Below are positions 12,798 through 23,718 of a stretch of 64,000 nucleotides of DNA, piece by piece. The position numbers and the translations under genes are program-made. Position 1 is the stretch's first letter, and the number at the start of each line of letters is the position of its first letter. The DNA comes from Basidiobolus meristosporus CBS 931.73. Its lineage: Eukaryota > Basidiobolomycota > Basidiobolomycetes > Basidiobolales > Basidiobolaceae. The DNA lies in contig MCFE01000080.1 of the NCBI GenBank assembly GCA_002104905.1, forward strand, positions 62,001 to 126,000. Direction: 5' to 3'. The notes beneath the pieces are model-generated. The model saw nothing but the letters and a program-made list of their open reading frames with translations, had not been told where the DNA came from and searched no databases.

Positions 12798-13660
12798 CAC
12801 TATGATAAATAATTGTGATGTTCCCATCAGCACACTATGCAAAGACTACTGAAAGAAAATTGCACACTGGATATCACAAAAAACCTGGTTGAGGTTTTTC
12901 ATCACAACAATAGACTTGCTCCATTCAATGGTGTGGTATTGAGCCATGAGTGCAAATAATGTCATAATGTTCCAGGGAGGCCTCATAAGCCTTTACTTGA
13001 TTGCAGAGTGTGGAATATAGCTCTTCATCATCATGCAAAGCAGCCATTATGCTTCACCCATTGTACTGGAGAAAATCCTTGTTAAACCTTTTTTTTGGGT
13101 CAATGTTTGTGCAGGATGTGTAAGAGCACAAGAGGATTGAAGACTTGCATCTAGTATTCAATACCCATTGCCAACTGAGTCTAACTTCTGTGGCTTGTGT
13201 CATGCAAATATCTGCATGAAACTATCTTGATCCACTGGTACTATCTGCCACTTAAAGTGCTTTGTACAAGCTTTACTTTAGGGCTAATATTTAAATATAG
13301 TGCCAGATTGCATTGGTGGACCAAGATAGTTCCATGCATTTTTGTGACATGATACAAGTAACAGGAGCTAGGCTTGGAGTGCCATGGGTATTGAGTACCA
13401 GATTTGTTTCTTCAGTCCTTCTGTGCTCTACACTTCTGAAAAACATTGATCCAAAAAAAGGCTAAAAAATGGATATTTTCCTGCACAATGTGTAAAACAC
13501 AGGGGCTGCTTTGCAGGAAGATGCAGCGCTATGTTTTACACTCTGTCGCCAGGTTTTGGTCTGCTAAGCCTCTCTGGCACACAATGCCACTATTTGCACT
13601 CACGCTTCAATATGGCACTATCCAATGGAACAAGTCTTATATATAAGTAGCTTTTGATCA
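12798..13660 (-). mobile_element. Plavaka-like terminal stub (copy H) holding a MITE
   Basis: It begins with CACTATGATAAATAATTG, followed by the subterminal GATGTTCCCATCA and the conserved CATCACAACAAT stretch. The MITE at 12912-13637 lies inside it. After the MITE only about 20 bases of the family remain before transposase sequence on the minus strand begins. Confidence 0.65.
12912..13637. mobile_element. Fold-back MITE 2, Harbinger-type ends
   Basis: 726 bases starting AGACTTGCTCCATTC and ending AATGGAACAAGTCT. The two arms are complementary over most of their length, so the element is one long imperfect hairpin. Comparison with copies that lack it (for example about 14300 and 54960) shows exactly three extra bases of flank, so a three-base target duplication (AAT/TAT, one mismatch). 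It has no transposase. Its ends match the Harbinger-like element at 42887-49905 and MITE 1 at 32723-33456. Confidence 0.85.
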
Positions 13661-14158
13661 GATGCTTTTCCACTCTTGTTTCATGTAAATTATTTCTTAC
13701 TAACAATTCCAATGTGGGGAATATTAAGTCTATCCTATCCTATTTGAAATCCCTCCTAGATAAAAAAACTCAAGTGTTTTCATTGCATTCATTCTATAAC
13801 TATTCTGGCAGTTACAACAATTCATATTTTATACTGTTGGGTCAACCCTGTTTATTTGTTTGCCCACTACAACCTTGGGTATTCCACATATATTTGAAAT
13901 CAAAAAATATTACAGCCTCCTGCTTACTAACCTTTACAAATGCTCAGACTGCCACAATTCACATACTTCTATCACCTCAACTTTACAGCTTTTTGGTTTG
14001 ATACTTGCAAAGTTACCATATACCTTGTATTGCAGGTAACATATAACATGGGCAAACATATGCTTGGTTGCTGCCACTTCAGCCATGTATTCCTTCATTG
14101 TATCTGCAAAAAACTTTTTGGTATTTAGCTAATATATTATCTCTCCCTGCTGAACTCA
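13661..14158 (-). pseudogene. Plavaka-like transposase relic, C-terminal (copy G)
   Basis: The minus strand matches the C-terminal part of the transposase (same region as 26260-26560). It has the conserved block CTTGGGTATTCCACATAT near 13875-13895 and the tail block near 14100. It has no open frame. Copy B begins at 14159. Confidence 0.65.
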
Positions 14159-14623
14159 CCCCATGTAATATTATGGAGATGATCCCATCAAAAGGCCATC
14201 ATAAAGTTAAAGTACCATGACAAAGAGGCACTGGTCCTGTCAGGTTACCATCCAGAGACCATTGAAAATAACTGCACCCCAGATATCACAAGAAACTTAG
14301 TCAAAATGTTTCATCACAACAATGTATAAGTGGCTCTTGATTGGTTCCCTGCCAATTTGCCCACTTTCTGATCCTGGACACTCTATTACCTCCTACATTT
14401 GTGTATATTGATTGGCTATTGCCTCATATTCACACTCCTTACTTCCTGACTCAGCCATTTCTTTAACTCTTCATGTGTACAAATTGATTTATTTCTGTTG
14501 AAACTTCAGTTGTACCTCAATTGCCAATTGTTTTGGCCTATACAAGTCCCTATACCCTACACCAACATGAAGCCCAACCCCACACTCAACAAGTAACTCC
14601 ATTAAAATCCATCACTCAATAAG

Positions 14624-15142
14624 TGTCATGATCACATGACAACCATGAATACCCATGCCAAGTTTCAGCTCCCTAGCTCAATTTCTAAGAGATTCCTTCT
14701 GGAACCTTCTACCACCTTCCAGAAAGTTCCTGACCATTCCAAATCATTGTTACACAATGGAACATTCCATAGAAGCTTTCCATTGTATTTTTCATAGTCC
14801 AATACCTTATATGGAGATACCAGGTCACATGACTTAGTCACATGATCAGGTGACCCAATCCATTTCCCCATCCTGTCTCAGTGCCGTGTCATCTATGTCA
14901 ATATCCCCAGCACCATTGCTGTGCCTCACCCCACAACCCTATTAGTATTAGCTAATATCTCTTGGCATCAGTATAGCCAAAAGTATATATAGTCCTATCA
15001 GCCCTTAAGTATTCCTCAGTCTGATAAACACAGGTCTTGAATAAACAGCCTTCCTTGAATCCTGCCTTGCCTTGATGGTCCACACCTAAGTCCTTTCCTG
15101 CTGTGCCTAGCTTTTCCTCCTGCCTTGTGTCTATTCATAACA
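14624..15142 (+). repeat. 5' LTR of Gypsy1
   Basis: 519 bases, TGTCATGATCACATGAC to TATTCATAACA. It contains a TATA box (TATATAT, 14984-14990). The first bases of the inferred transcript, AGTCTGATAAA at 15018-15028, are complementary to the sequence just after the LTR. Confidence 0.93.
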
Positions 15143-15155
15143 GTTTTATCAGACT
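15018..15155 (+). promoter_or_regulatory. Gypsy1 transcript start and self-priming site
   Basis: AGTCTGATAAA (15018-15028) lies 34 bases after the start of the TATA box, where transcription should begin. Its exact 11-base complement TTTATCAGACT is at 15145-15155, two bases after the LTR end. Tf1 and its relatives prime minus-strand synthesis with the first 11 bases of their own RNA, and the position and length here fit that. No tRNA-like primer site is visible at this place. Confidence 0.75.
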
Positions 15156-15518
15156 CTCATGACTTACCTGTGAATCCCTGCCTTCTGCCCAAAGTTTGAA
15201 GAAAACTTGTAAAAGGAATACTCACCATAAGTATCACCCATCATCTTTCCCTAGTCTTGTCCTATAAAGGCAAAGATACTTTATCTTTGTAAAACTATTG
15301 GTCAAAGCTGCATTCACTTTATTACCCTGCTGGTGGAGTTTACAGTTGTTACAGTATTGGAAGCTTTAGTACAATACTCTATCAAAGGACGTCAAAACCA
15401 GTACCTTCTGAAGTGACGCTAACTTATTTAAGTTGGGAATTGTGGCTCAATAGTTGTATTCTTGACATACTAGTGGCTTTACAAACCCACAATCTAGTTT
15501 AGTATATTCCAGTATTCC
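15143..15518 (+). other. Gypsy1 5' leader
   Basis: A 376-base untranslated stretch between LTR and gag. Bases about 15255-15515 strongly resemble the interior of the solo LTR at about 18020-18285, sharing blocks such as CTGGTGGAGTTTACAGTTGT and GGAAGCTTTAGTACA. Confidence 0.7.
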
Positions 15519-16481
15519 TTGCAAGTTCATCCGCCTTCCTCTGCTACCATGTCCAACCTAGAGCTGAACTTTGCCCAGCTCATGGCTGCCTTTACCCAAC
15601 TGCAGCAAGACCATGCAGACCTCAGAAACACTCTTGCTCAGTTCCAGAACCAAAGTGTCCAGCAAACTAGCCATGTCCCAGTCTACCAAGAACCCAAGTA
15701 TACTCCTGCTACCAAGTTCAATGGCTCTCAGAATGAATTCCGTGGCTTCATCAACATGGTGAAGAACAATCTTGCACTCCAGCCCAACTGGTACCCCACT
15801 GACCAGGCCAAAGTTGGTTTCATCTCCAACCTGCTTACTGGTACAGCTCTCAAGTGGTTCTCCCCATCAGTGGAGACCAACTCTCCCCTCCTCAGAGACT
15901 ACCAAGCTTTTCTCACTGAAATGGAGCTAACAGTTGGTAACCTTGACCAAGCCAGAACTGCTGCCAACAAGATCAAGACCCTCAAGCAAGGGAACAAACC
16001 AGCATCAGTCTACGCCTCAGAATTCCGACAACTCTTCAGTGACCTCAGCTCCTGGGGTCAAGCAGCCTTGATTAGCCAATTCCAAGATGGCCTCAATGAT
16101 GAAGTTTGTGATCTGCTACTCACACTCCCAGATCCAGATACATTGGTTGAAGCTATGCACCAAGTAATCCAGTGTGATAACAGACTATTCCAGAAGAAGC
16201 AAAAGAACCGTCAAAGACACATTCCTGTTGCAGTCCCAGCCCCTCCTGCTCCCCAAGTCACTCCAGAAGATCATATGCAGATTGATAGTGCCAAATACAA
16301 GAAACTATCAAAGAGTGAAAAGTCCAGACGTCAACAAGCCAACCTCTGTCTATACTGCAGCCAACCAGGTCACTTTGCCAAGTCCTGCCCCAACAAGAAG
16401 TCCAGCTTCAAGCTGATGCAGTCCTCCAGCAACCAACCTGATTCAGATCTGTTGGGAAACTCCAATGTCCAGTTGCACTGA
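15519..16481 (+). CDS. Gypsy1 Gag (capsid-nucleocapsid)
   Basis: 320 codons; a second ATG at residue 11 (MSNLELNF) is an equally good start. Residues about 65-225 are a Ty3-type retrotransposon gag domain (EFRGFINMVK.., TGTALKWFSP, VYASEFRQL, WGQAALISQFQDGL). A single CCHC zinc knuckle CLYCSQPGHFAKSC sits near residue 280, preceded by a Lys/Arg-rich stretch. This is the structural protein that packages element RNA. The frame stops at TGA 16479-16481 and protease continues in another frame, so a single Gag-Pol cannot be made from this copy as it stands. Confidence 0.9.
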   Translation: MQVHPPSSATMSNLELNFAQLMAAFTQLQQDHADLRNTLAQFQNQSVQQTSHVPVYQEPKYTPATKFNGSQNEFRGFINMVKNNLALQPNWYPTDQAKVGFISNLLTGTALKWFSPSVETNSPLLRDYQAFLTEMELTVGNLDQARTAANKIKTLKQGNKPASVYASEFRQLFSDLSSWGQAALISQFQDGLNDEVCDLLLTLPDPDTLVEAMHQVIQCDNRLFQKKQKNRQRHIPVAVPAPPAPQVTPEDHMQIDSAKYKKLSKSEKSRRQQANLCLYCSQPGHFAKSCPNKKSSFKLMQSSSNQPDSDLLGNSNVQLH

Positions 16482-16486
16482 CAGGC

Positions 16487-17313
16487 TTGCAACTGGACCC
16501 ACCCATGAAAATCCAGCATATCCAAGAATCTTCCTTTGCCACAAAATCTATCCAGTCCTTGAGAATGCCTGTCAAAATCCAGATCCCTGACTCCAGTCCT
16601 GTCCCAGTCCTAGCCCTGATTGATTCCGGTGCTTCATCCTGTTTCATTGACCAAGCCTTTGTCCAGAAGCACTCTATTCCTGTTACCTTGAAATCCTGTC
16701 AGTCCAAGTAGAAGTTATTGATGGAAGATCACTCTCCTCTGGTGCCGTTACCCATGAAACATGCTTACTTCAGCTGTTCAGTACTTCTCACCAAGAAAGA
16801 ATTGCCTTCAACATCATCAACTCACCACACTATCCTATTGTGCTTGGAAGCTCATTGCTGAGCTACCACAATCCAAGTATTGATTGGAAATCCAAAATCC
16901 TGTCATTCACCAGAGCCCACCAAGTCAACTCCATGAAATCTCCAGACCCTGACAACCGTGAAAAGACTGTTGCCAACAGTTCAACAGCCCAAGATACCAT
17001 GCCAGCTGAAGGAGCCCCCTCAGCAAACATACCAGCCAAGTACCAAGAGTTTGCCCCTGTGTTTGACAAGAAGAAAGCAGAACTCCTCCCTGACCATTGG
17101 CCTTATGACTGCCCTATTGACCTTGAAGATGGAAAAGCCCCTCCATTTGGCCCAATATATAACCTCTCCCAGCCAGAGTTGAAAGAACTCCATGGTTATA
17201 TTGAAGAAAACCTCCAGAAGGGTTTTATTCAGCACTCCAAATCACCTGCTGGAGCCCCAATCCTCTTTGTCAAGTAGAAGGATGGCATACTCAGAATGTG
17301 TGTGGACTACCAT
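16487..17313 (+). pseudogene. Gypsy1 protease and linker to RT
   Basis: The retropepsin motif LALIDSGASSCFID lies near 16612-16650 in one frame, which ends at 16711. The next frame picks up at about 16715 with VIDGRSLSSG and IVLGSSLLSYHNPSIDW, typical of the protease C-terminus and connector. It continues to the RT N-terminal PILFVK and is stopped by TAG at 17275-17277. Protease would mature the polyprotein. It is broken by a frameshift near 16700 and by the solo LTR at 17314. Confidence 0.85.
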
Positions 17314-18384
17314 TGTAGTGGGGTGACAGTGACACCCACTGACAGATGTGCTCATTCCCTTATTTTCTACTTCCCTATATCCCTACTACACTCATTTTAG
17401 TTTTATCCCATTTGTCTTACCCAATCAGTACTATCCCATAAGCCGGTTGACTATCACACCTGCTTACCTTATTGCATAAGTTACCCCTCACTTTATGTAA
17501 GATTACTAGCTACAAGTGCTTCTATATTAGGCAAGTACCCGTGTCAGTACCCGTGACACAGGATCAACCCATGTCACCATCCCTAACCTTTCCATACCAT
17601 ATATGGTATCCCCAAGTTACACAGGTTTCAGGATACTGATTCCTGATTGGTTGGATGTGCTGTGCCTCTTAGAACCTTCCGGCACCTACTTAGAACATTC
17701 TTAGGTCATTCTGATGTCATTAAGATTTCTATTGATATCCGGAACCTTCTGGAACACCATGATTAGTAATCACTTAGCCAGTAAGAAAAGTATATAAGGG
17801 AGGCTATCCCTCAACAATAAATCATCATCCCTTTTATCAATATACCAACTTGTTGATTAGTGTGATCACTGCTACCTGCTGCTACCTGAACTTCCAACCC
17901 TAGACCACAGGACACTCCCAGGAAACCACGCTGACAGCCAACTGACCTTGGAGGCACTACTTGTGAGGAATACTCAGAGTAGGTATCTTTTATTATATTT
18001 GATTCTTTCCCAAGTTTGTTCTTGTACAGGCAAAGATACTTTTCTGTCTTTGCAACTATTGACCACAGCTGCATTCTTATCAAGTCCCTACTGGTGGAGT
18101 TTACAGTTGTTTTGACTTTGGAAGCTTTAGTACATTGTCATCTCAAAGGACGCTGAACCCAGGACATACATTTGTTAAGACGCCAACTAAGTTGGGGATT
18201 GTAGCTCAATAGTTTTCCCTTGACAAGCTTGTGGCTTTATTCCCCTTCACATTAGATTAGAGACAGAACCCATGTATTCCTAGCAAGCTTTTGCCAGAGG
18301 TTATTGCACCCAGTGAACACCCCACACACAAAACACTTGAGAAGTGTTGGACGTATCTCTCCCTTGGACTTATACACCATCACA
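17314..18384 (+). repeat. Solo LTR inserted in Gypsy1 reverse transcriptase
   Basis: 1071 bases, TGTAGTGGGGTGACAG to ACACCATCACA. It splits the RT motif CVDYRALNK after CVDY. The flanks are CCAT (17310-17313) and CCGT (18385-18388), a four-base duplication with one CpG-type change. It shares starts, ends and inner blocks (CCATATATGGTAT, GATTGGTTGGATGTGCTGTG) with the 804-base LTR of the element at 45189-48805, so I read it as a divergent subfamily. A module of about 260 bases at 18020-18285 is shared with the Gypsy1 leader instead. Confidence 0.8.
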
Positions 18385-18950
18385 CCGTGCTTTGAATAAG
18401 ATCACAGTCAAGAACCGCTACCCCCTGCCCCTGATCAACACACTGTTGGATCAGCTATCTGCTGCCCAAGTCTTCACCAAGATTGACTTGAGAGGAGCTT
18501 ACAATCTTGTCAGAATCAAGCCTGGTGATGAATGGAAAACTGCCTTTTGCACAAGATATGGTCACTTTGAGTACAAAGTAATGCCATTTGGCCTCACCAA
18601 TGCCCCTGCTGTGTTTCAACACCTCATGAATGACATATTCCGTGAATACCTTGACCAATTTGTGGTAATCTACCTTGATGATATTCTCATATACTCCAAG
18701 AGCCAAGATGAACATGATGAACATGTCAAGAAAGTATTGAGAAAACTAGACTCTGCTGGTCTCTATGCCAAGCTAGAGAAGTGTGAATTTGACCAGAGAG
18801 AAGTGGAGTTTCTTGGTTACCTCATCAGCCCTGAGGGAACAAGAATGAACCCAAAGAAAGTTGACTTAGTCCAATCCTGGAAACTCCAAGCTCAGTCAAG
18901 GAAGTACAATCCTTCCTGGGATTTGCCAACTTCTATTGCAGGTTCATAGC
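18385..18950 (+). pseudogene. Gypsy1 reverse transcriptase
   Basis: It reads [43 protein letters not shown] and the catalytic YLDDILIYS (about 18670-18697), the full RVT_1 palm. The frame is lost at about 18880-18890, where one base is missing after the block [10 protein letters not shown] connection sequence resumes in another frame. The start of RT lies before the solo LTR. It would copy element RNA to cDNA in the cytoplasmic particle. Confidence 0.9.
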
Positions 18951-21075
18951 CAACTACTCCAAGATAGTCACCCCTCTGACAAAGCTTACCCAGAAGAACA
19001 CACCTTTTGCCTGGAATGAGGAGCAATCCAGTTCATTCAACCAACTCAAGAAATCTTTCCTGAAGGCCCCCCTGCTTACCCACCCTGACCTTGAGAAGCA
19101 ATTCATAGTGGAGACTGATGCTTCTGATTTTGCCCTTGGTGCCATACTCTCCCAGTATGATGAGGACAATGTGTTGCACCCCATTGCATTCTACTCTCGG
19201 AAGTTTTCCCCTGCAGAGATCAACTATGATATCTATGATAAGGAGTTACTTGCCATCATTGTAGCCTTTGAGCAATGGAGACACTACCTGGATGGTGCAA
19301 AACACAAAATCAAAGTCTTCTGCGACCATAAGAACCTTGAGTACTTTGCAACTTCCAAAGTACTAAACCGGAGACAAGCCAGATGGTTACTCTTCCTGTC
19401 CAGCTTTGACTTTACTATCATCTATAGACCTGGTGCAAAGCAAGGAAAGCCTGATGCACTGTCCAGAAAAAAGGAATACGCCCTGGAAGAGGGAGATGAT
19501 GCCTGTTGGCAAATGGAACACCCATTGCTGAGCAAGAAACATTTTGAGATTCTTGCCACCAAGTCCTCAAGTCTTGTCATCCCTTCATTCCTTGTAAGGA
19601 TATCAGAATCCCAAGCCTCTGATATGATTTCCAGCACTGTCAAGAAATATCTGGAATCCCCAGTTGGGTCCCCTCCCAAGTTCCCAAACATCCAGAACCT
19701 GCATTTGGTAAACAACCTCATCCACCACAAGCAGCAGCTTTATGTCCCAGACCTTGCCACCCAGCTAGACATCATTAAGTCTCGGCATGATTCTATGGCT
19801 GCAGGCCACTTTGGTACTGCCAAAACCTTGAATGCTATCAAAAGAGATTTCTGGTGGCCTAGAATGATAACTCTTATCAAAGAATACATTCTGACTTGTG
19901 ATATTTGCAACCGTGCAAAACCAGCCAGACACCAGCCCTATGGACTTCTTCAGCCCTTGCCTATCCCAGAACACCAATGGAGATCTATATCTATGGACTT
20001 CATTACTGACCTCCCTGAGTCATGTGGCTTCAATGCTATACTTGTAGTGGCTGACCGGCTGACCAAGATGGCTCACTTTATCCCTTGCTGTAAGAACACC
20101 AATGCAAAAGAAACTGCTGTTTTAGTCCTGAAGAATATTTTCCACCTTCATGGTATCCCCAGTGATATTGTGACAGATAGAGGCCCACAGTTTGTGTCCA
20201 AGTTTTGGAAACACTTCATGCAATACCTTGGTGTTCAAGTCAAGCTCTCTACTGCCTTCCATCCACAGTCTGATGGCCAGACTGAAAGAATCAACCAGAT
20301 TCTAGAGCAATACCTCCGGTGCTATATCAATTACCAGCAAGACAATTGGGTTGATCTACTCCCTGTTGCTGAGTTTGCCTACAACAACTCAAGCCATAGT
20401 GCAACCGGTATTACACCATTTTATGCAAACTATGGATTCCACCCTCAGTTTGATATCCAGATTCCAACAAACCCAATAAGCCCACATGCGGCTGAACATG
20501 CCCAAGCAATCCAGGACATCCAGAACACCCTCAAGGAAGAGCTATCCTTAGCTCAGGAAAGCTACAAGAGATTTGCCAATCTAAAACGGCATCCCAGCCC
20601 TGATCTTATTGAAGGAGATTCTGTATGGTTGCCCAGAAGAAACATCAGCACCAACTGCCCTTGTGACAAGTTGGATATCAAGAAACTTGGTCCCTTCAAG
20701 ATCAAGAAGAAGCTTAGCCCTATAGTATATCAGCTACAGTTACCAGCAAGTATGAAAATCCATGATACTTTCCATGTGTCCCTCCTGGAGCCGTATTGTA
20801 GGAACACATTGCCAAACCAGCAAGAAGCAAAGCCCCAAGCAATCCAGGTTGACCAACATCAAGAATTTGAAGTTAAACAGATTCTAGACTCCAAGTATAT
20901 CCGGTCAAAGCTGTACTACTTAGTAGACTGGATTGGTTATGATCCAAGTGACCAAACATGGGAACCAGCTACCCATCTCACTAATTGTCAAGATCTAGTT
21001 ACCCATTTCCACCAACAATATCCTGCAAAACCTGCCCCAAAGGGAAACAGAGCTTTGCCTGGCAGAGGAGAATAG
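18951..21075 (+). CDS. Gypsy1 RNase H, integrase and chromodomain
   Basis: One long frame, open from 19108 (655 codons) and continued upstream into the RT connection. RNase H: VETDASDFALGAILSQ and DHKNLEYF (residues 1-125). Integrase: H2C2 zinc domain (H..H..CDICNRAK, about 225-270), core with D near 298, D in VTDRGPQF near 357 and E in DGQTERINQ near 391. Then a GPY/F-like module (KLGPFKI) and a C-terminal chromodomain YLVDWIGYDPSDQTWEP near 604-620, which would steer insertion by reading histone marks. It is intact within this segment. The stop is directly followed by the 3' LTR. Confidence 0.9.
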
Positions 21076-21595
21076 TGTCATGATCACATGACAACCATGA
21101 ACACCCATGCCAAGTTTCAGCTCCCTAGCTCAATTTCTAAGAGATTCCTTCTGGAACCTTCTACCACCTTCCAGAAAGTTCCTGGCCATTCCAAATCATT
21201 GTTACACAATGGAACATTCCATAGAAGCTTTCCATTGTATTTTTCATAGTCCAATACCATATATGGAGATACCAGGTCACATGACTTAGTCACATGATCA
21301 GGTGACCCAATCCATTTCCCCATCCTGTCTCAGTGCCGTGTCATCTATGTCAATATCCCCAGCACCATTGCTGTGCCTCACCCCACAACCCCATTAGTAT
21401 TAGCTAATATCTCTTGGCATCAGAATAGCCAAAAGTATATATAGTCCCATCAGCCCTTAAGTATTCCTCAGTCTGATAAACACAGGTCTTGAATAAACAG
21501 CCTTGCCTTGAATCATGCCTTGCCTTGATGGTCCACACCTAAGTCCTTTCTTGCTGTGCCTAGCTTTTCCTCCTGCCTTGTGTCTATTCATAACA
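21076..21595 (+). repeat. 3' LTR of Gypsy1
   Basis: 520 bases, TGTCATGATCACATGAC to TATTCATAACA, preceded by the purine-rich GGCAGAGGAGAA. About nine differences against the 5' LTR by eye. Confidence 0.93.
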
Positions 21596-21603
21596 ATAAG
21601 TAT

Positions 21604-23498
21604 TTATGATGTAATGCTCTGGTTCCACAACTTTGGCAGGAACCCAATGGCTTTATCCCACTGTTCATTCACTGGTTCCCACACATCCTGGTCTTTAGCC
21701 AGCACTGCAAGGTCTAGCCCCTCATCTGCCAGTCTTTGCAATAGATCCTTGCAATATTCCAGTGCATTTTCTTGAGCATTGCTCTTGAAGAAGTGCTGCA
21801 ACCTCTTTGTGTACCTATTAAGGTTCCAATATTCCATTGAAGGCATTGTGATAGTCTTTTGAGCTCTTGACATTGTAGCCTTGTCTGTCAGTGGGATGTG
21901 CACTCTGTCAACAATTGAGGATGTGGAGGCTGTGGTAGACAAGTTGCCTTTTTCTGCAAACTCATCTACCTTGCTGGAGTGTAGCTCAACTGGCTGTGCT
22001 TCCAACTCATGTGAAAACAGCAATTTTCTTGTTGGTAATTCTTCTTGGCTATGATGCAATTCAGTCTGCTCCACACTTGTGGTATTATCTCACTACAACT
22101 GCAGTTTTTTTGCATGCCTTGCTGTCTCAGCCTTGGGTAGACATTTTTCCATTTACATTTTTCCTGTATTACTGCCAGGTCTCTTACTGCTAATTTGTCT
22201 GAGTGCTTCTTGTAAAGAACTACGTTTGCTCCTTGATAAATTCTGCTCTGATGCATCTGTTTTGGCCTGCTTGTCCCTTGCTGGCACTCTTCTGGCAACC
22301 TGATGTTTCTTTTCCGCTTGTCTTGCACTCTTAGCTGTAGATGTGATGGGCTCCCGTATAAGCAACTGGTTTTATCACTGATAAGTCCTTCACTGCTACT
22401 TTGACTGGGTGCTTCCTGAGTGGCACAGCGCTATTTCCTTGATAAATGTTGTGCTGGTGCATCTGTGTCTGCCTGCTTGTCCATAATAGGCACTCTTCCA
22501 GCTATCTGACATCTCTTTGATGCTTGTCTAGAGCTTTTGGCCCAGCTTGTAATGGGCTCTTGAGGAAGCTGTTGGTTTTTTGCCATGGCACCCTTATTCT
22601 TCTGCCTTTGATAATTACTGCTACTTTTAAGATACTTTCTTAGCTTACCAATGCTGGCCCAAAATTCATTTGCCCGTTTGAATCCAGATTAATACTCATG
22701 GAACAAGTCAAGTGCACTCTGCTTGGCCTTGAGTTCCTGATGGTCCCATGGTATGCTGGCCTTAAGGTGATGGCATGCTAAACTTCTGACAGCCTCTTGA
22801 ATATTAGCCCACTCTCCATCATTCACCCAACTGCTTCATGGATCTTCAATGTCTTTTGATTTTTGGGTTTTGTTATAAACACTCCATTTTCTCCCCCCCA
22901 TGCTGTGATGCGTCTTTCTGTAGGCTGTACAGTGTTCCTCTGCTGTTACATCAGGAAATGGCTCAATTCTTGGCTGTGACATTGAGCTACTTGAGTTCCT
23001 TCTTTGCAGCAAAGATACTGCTTTCTTTACTTGGGATATTGATTGCTCTACACATAGTATCCACTCATCCTGTTTCTGCACTATTTCCTGATTTCTCTGG
23101 GTCATTGCATCTACCCTATCAGCCACTGCACCTAATTACTTCATTAATGCTTTGGTATGAGTTGACAACATAGTTGCTAATATGAGTGGTGGTGGTGTTA
23201 TCATGGCCACTTGCTGGTCTTCACCTAAAGGTACTGTGTTTGCTACATTCTCATCTGCCTGAGCATAACAGTCAGCTTGTGGCTCCACAGAGGTTCTCAA
23301 TTATCTACTTGACAGAGAGCCTGAGGAGTCTGCATTATTACCTTCAATGGGCACACTGTCCACAGGGCCATTTTTGGATGTAGCCCTGCTTGTTGCACTG
23401 AGTGTCAAAGCTAGCTGTTGTCCAACCATTCTTCTGTTGCTGTCAGCTGTGGGGTTAGATTGGGAACCAGACAACTTTGCTTTATTTTTTGGCGGCAT
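21604..23498 (-). pseudogene. Plavaka-element accessory gene (copy B)
   Basis: The start MPPKNKAKLSGS is at 23498. Further segments follow leftward: a coiled-coil-like block (RVDAMTQRNQE.. EQSISQVKKAVSLLQRR, 23120-22940), a stretch similar to 42560-42886, two units of a basic repeat (about 22610-22400 and 22365-22153), then a C-terminal block (22074-21604) with NRYTKRLQHFF and EPVNEQWDKAIGF. The frame is broken several times. I recognise no known domain. By position it is the counterpart of the second protein of CACTA-type elements, so a DNA-binding or regulatory role is a guess. Confidence 0.65.
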
Positions 23499-23718
23499 AT
23501 TTATGAAAGTGAGTCAAACCAAAGGAGAAATAGTGCTACATATACATGTGTATGTGGTACCACAACTTTATAATATGCTTACTCCGGTGGGTCATCATTG
23601 AATCTTACATTCATGTAGGTGCAATGTCTCAAATACAAGACTGTCTTAAGTTCACATCAGTATTTACTAAAAAGTGATATAATAGTGTTACATTGTTGAA
23701 GGTCAAACTGTTTGCCTC
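23499..23718. promoter_or_regulatory. Shared divergent promoter region of copy B
   Basis: 220 bases separate the divergent start codons of accessory gene and transposase. AT-rich candidates TTTATAATATG (about 23570) and GATATAATAG (about 23672) could serve the two directions. The same arrangement recurs in copies D (34745-34880) and E (about 52080-52215). Confidence 0.45.

Larger units (their letters stand above)
14624..21595 (+). mobile_element. Ty3/gypsy chromovirus-type LTR retrotransposon (Gypsy1)
   Basis: A complete layout: 5' LTR, leader, gag, protease, RT, RNase H, integrase, chromodomain, 3' LTR. The flanks are ATAAG on both sides (14619-14623 and 21596-21600), a perfect five-base target duplication, and the join restores copy B exactly. 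LTRs differ at about nine positions. Pol is disabled by a solo LTR inserted at the start of RT, a TAG upstream, a one-base deletion near 18880-18890 and frame changes near 16480 and 16700. Domain order places it with Tf1/sushi-like fungal chromoviruses. Confidence 0.95.

Noticed and set aside
14655-14837. Paired 60- and 68-codon frames that recur at 14655, 21107 and 53455.
   Set aside because: They lie wholly within the Gypsy1-family LTRs and are conserved only because the LTRs are copies.
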